A DNA stretch of 6,565 nucleotides from Planctomycetota bacterium (GTDB taxonomy: Bacteria; Planctomycetota; UBA1135; UBA2386), in contig QJVU01000533.1 of NCBI GenBank assembly GCA_003235605.1, forward strand, positions 1-6,565. Reading direction: 5' to 3'. Position numbers and translations under genes: made by a program. Position 1 is the first letter of the stretch; each line of letters starts with the position of its first letter. Under the pieces are notes generated by a model. It was not told where the DNA came from and did not search any database. It saw only the letters and a list, made by a program, of their open reading frames with translations. Positions 4,574 to 6,565 of this stretch are shown piece after piece.

Positions 4574-6565
4574 CTAGCGGACGTCACCACGGCCAGATAC
4601 TTGGATGGCCAGGGATCTCGGCCTCGCCGGCAGCGTGCTTGCCTTGGACATGTCCGGGTCTGCAAGGTCCCCACGTCGTTTGGGTCCGTGCTGCTGCCAC
4701 CAATCCCGGGCAAGCGCCTGGGTCCAGTCGGAGGCGCAGCCACAGGCATCCAGCGCGGCGCACACCTCCTCCGCACTGTGCGGCCTTTCCTCGGGCGACT
4801 TTTGCAGGCAGTTCATGACGGCTTGCTCGAGGTCTGCGGGAATGATGCCAGCAACCACAGCTGACGGTGGCTCGGGCATCTGGTGGAGGATCTGGTCCAC
4901 CCAACCCATGTTGTCATCCTTCCTCACCACATCGCGGCCGGTGAGCAGGAAGTAGGCAACGCAACCGAGGGCGTAGAGGTCGCTGCGCGCATCCACCTCC
5001 TCCGAACAACGCAGCGCCTCGGGCGAGAGGTATTGGGGAGTGCCCGCCACCGCCTCCGGCTGCGTGAGCGTCACCCCCTCCCGTTGCTGGAGGTCCCGTA
5101 CCAGGCCAAAGTCCAAGACCTTCACCACGTCGAACACACCACCGCGCTCGCACAGCATGATGTTGGCCGGTTTGATGTCACGATGCACGAGGCCCTCGCG
5201 GTGGGCCTCGGCCAGAGAACCACAAGCCTGTCGGAGGATGTGGATGACGCGTGCGGGCGGCAGAGGACCGGTCCTCTCAACGACGGCGGCCAGGGACAGG
5301 CCGTTCAAGTATTCCATTACGTAGTAGAAGATACCGTCGGGTGTTCGCCCGTAGTCATACACGGCGATGGTGTTGGGATGGGTGAGCATGCTGGTGAGCT
5401 GCACCTCCCGCTCGAAGCGCATGGTGTCGGCTGCCCGGTTCCGTTCGGGCTTCAGGAGCTTGAGTGCGGTGGGCCTGCGCAACAGCGCATGGCGGGCACG
5501 GAAGACCTGGCCCATGCCGCCCTCGCCTAGCTTCTCCTCCAGCGTGTACTGCCCGAGTCTCTGCAGCATCCGGTTGGCTTGTTGGATGCGCCCGCGCAGC
5601 ACCCAGTTGAATCTCCAGTAGAACAGCACCCCGCCCAATGCCAGGGCCAGGAGAACCAACACGAAGTAGAAGAGGTTCCGCAGCCTGAGCAGCGGTCTGT
5701 AGGCCTCGTCGTAGTTCACTTCGGAGGCAACGCCGAAGCCACGATTCTCGAGCCAGGTCCAGGCGCCCACCACCCGCACACCACGGTAGTCGCGGTAGCC
5801 GTCGACGTTGACGCCACTGTTCCCCTTCACGGCGGAGGCTGCCATTTGCGTGAGCGGCTGCGCTTCGGCAGGCAACTTGGGACGCTTCCCGGCGACGAGG
5901 TTGGCGCCCGGGTCCAGGAGCTTGACGCGGAGCACGGAGTCGGAGCCGCCATCGTGGCGCGGCAGAAGACCGATGTTGCGCAGTTGCTCATCAAAGCGGC
6001 TGGCTGAGAGCAGGAGGCCTTGTTTGTCGAAACAGTAGGTTTCGCCAGTCCTGCCCATCTGTCCACGCTGCAGGATGCGGGTGAAGTCCCGCGCCACAGG
6101 AATCCTGAAACCCAGAAGGGCGATGACGTTGCGGTCCTGGGAGTAGACGGGCACGGCCGAAAACATGACCGCTGGCCCGCGGCCGGCGGCGGGAGTCGAT
6201 TCCGAGAGCGGTTGGGGCATCGGCCCTGCCAGCACGGAGGTGCCCGCCAGCACCCTCTGCAGGATCGCTCGCAGGACCGGATCACCATCGAGGATACGCG
6301 CGCCCACGTAGTCCGGTTGGTACGCCGTGATCACAGTGCCATCCGGCGAGATCACCGCAACGCCTTCGTAGGCCCACGCCTTCATCCGCCGGCGGAGCAG
6401 ATCAGACAGGTGGCGCTGGGCTGGGTTCCTGAGCAGGGCGGCGCGGTCGCCACCAAGCTCTTGACAAGCAGCCACCGTCTTCTCGATGGCTTCGTGGATT
6501 GTTGGCTCGGCGGCAACCACCCTGGCCACCTTGAGCTCTTCTTCGATCCACTCGTCCAGAGTCTC
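4574..6565 (-). CDS. Membrane Ser/Thr protein kinase with Cache-type sensor (N-terminus off the right edge)
   Basis: The frame is open from the window edge, giving 663 visible residues. GTG codons near 6529 are unlikely starts because the sequence upstream (ETLDEWIEEELKVAR) continues the helix typical of a Cache domain. The first transmembrane helix is therefore expected outside the window. Residues 1 to about 292 are a double-Cache-like extracytoplasmic sensor (VAVISPDGTVI, GRTGETYCFDKQGLLL, YRDYRGVRVVGAWTWL). A transmembrane helix lies at about 298-316, followed by basic RFNWVLRGR, so the kinase is cytoplasmic. The Pkn-type kinase domain (about 338-610) is intact: glycine loop LGEGGMGQV (346-354), K369, E387, HRDIKPANIM with D463, K465 and N468, DFG at 485-487, a Thr-rich activation loop (VTLTQPEAVAGT), SPE at 514-516 and R594. 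A 35-residue basic Ser/Thr-containing tail follows. It probably phosphorylates Ser/Thr on cytoplasmic proteins in response to an external small molecule. Its stop faces that of the FHA-protease gene 12 bases away. Confidence 0.94.
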   Translation of the reverse strand, partial: ETLDEWIEEELKVARVVAAEPTIHEAIEKTVAACQELGGDRAALLRNPAQRHLSDLLRRRMKAWAYEGVAVISPDGTVITAYQPDYVGARILDGDPVLRAILQRVLAGTSVLAGPMPQPLSESTPAAGRGPAVMFSAVPVYSQDRNVIALLGFRIPVARDFTRILQRGQMGRTGETYCFDKQGLLLSASRFDEQLRNIGLLPRHDGGSDSVLRVKLLDPGANLVAGKRPKLPAEAQPLTQMAASAVKGNSGVNVDGYRDYRGVRVVGAWTWLENRGFGVASEVNYDEAYRPLLRLRNLFYFVLVLLALALGGVLFYWRFNWVLRGRIQQANRMLQRLGQYTLEEKLGEGGMGQVFRARHALLRRPTALKLLKPERNRAADTMRFEREVQLTSMLTHPNTIAVYDYGRTPDGIFYYVMEYLNGLSLAAVVERTGPLPPARVIHILRQACGSLAEAHREGLVHRDIKPANIMLCERGGVFDVVKVLDFGLVRDLQQREGVTLTQPEAVAGTPQYLSPEALRCSEEVDARSDLYALGCVAYFLLTGRDVVRKDDNMGWVDQILHQMPEPPSAVVAGIIPADLEQAVMNCLQKSPEERPHSAEEVCAALDACGCASDWTQALARDWWQQHGPKRRGDLADPDMSKASTLPARPRSLAIQVSGRGDVR

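Noticed and set aside
4564..4597. TCTGGC...GCCAGA inverted repeat and inner CGTC...GACG at the convergent gene ends, a possible bidirectional terminator
   Set aside because: The stems are short, the loop is 22 bases and there are no T-tracts. Nothing separates it from chance in GC-rich sequence.
4883..5530. A 215-codon plus-strand frame (and smaller ones at 28-522 and 5579-6007)
   Set aside because: They lie antisense to the kinase and PPC-domain genes and carry no recognisable motif.

Overview
The window reads as high-GC bacterial DNA, most likely from a member of the Planctomycetota (or a close relative in the PVC group). The taxonomic call is an inference from gene content: a Tat-exported DUF1501 protein coupled by an ATGA overlap to a secreted protein with a pre-peptidase C-terminal (PPC) type domain, plus eukaryote-like signalling proteins (FHA domain, Pkn-type Ser/Thr kinase). 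There are six protein genes, two of them cut by the window edges. I saw no RNA genes, mobile elements, CRISPR arrays or broken genes.

Left part (1-2561, minus strand): three genes in one direction. Read in transcription order they are a YchJ-family protein with SEC-C metal-binding ends (2561-2067), a Tat-signal DUF1501 protein (1991-696), and the start of a secreted protein with a PPC-type domain (699 to the left edge), whose start codon overlaps the DUF1501 stop. The DUF1501 start is moved to an internal ATG that has a good ribosome binding site.

Middle (2562-2660): a 99-base divergent intergenic region with a 12-base tandem repeat and a weak candidate promoter for the minus-strand genes.

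Right part (2661-6565): a short winged-helix-like protein (2661-2909, plus) is followed 56 bases later by a protein joining a cytoplasmic FHA domain, one transmembrane helix, a coiled coil and an HtrA/trypsin-like serine protease domain (2966-4561, plus). Converging on it, with only 12 bases between the stop codons, is a membrane Ser/Thr protein kinase with an extracytoplasmic Cache-type sensor (4574 to beyond the right edge, minus).

The most interesting reading is that the last two genes form a two-way membrane circuit. The kinase would sense something outside the membrane and phosphorylate threonines inside. The FHA domain of the protease protein would bind a phosphothreonine inside, and its protease would act outside. 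Domain content and topology are visible in the sequence; the functional link is inference.
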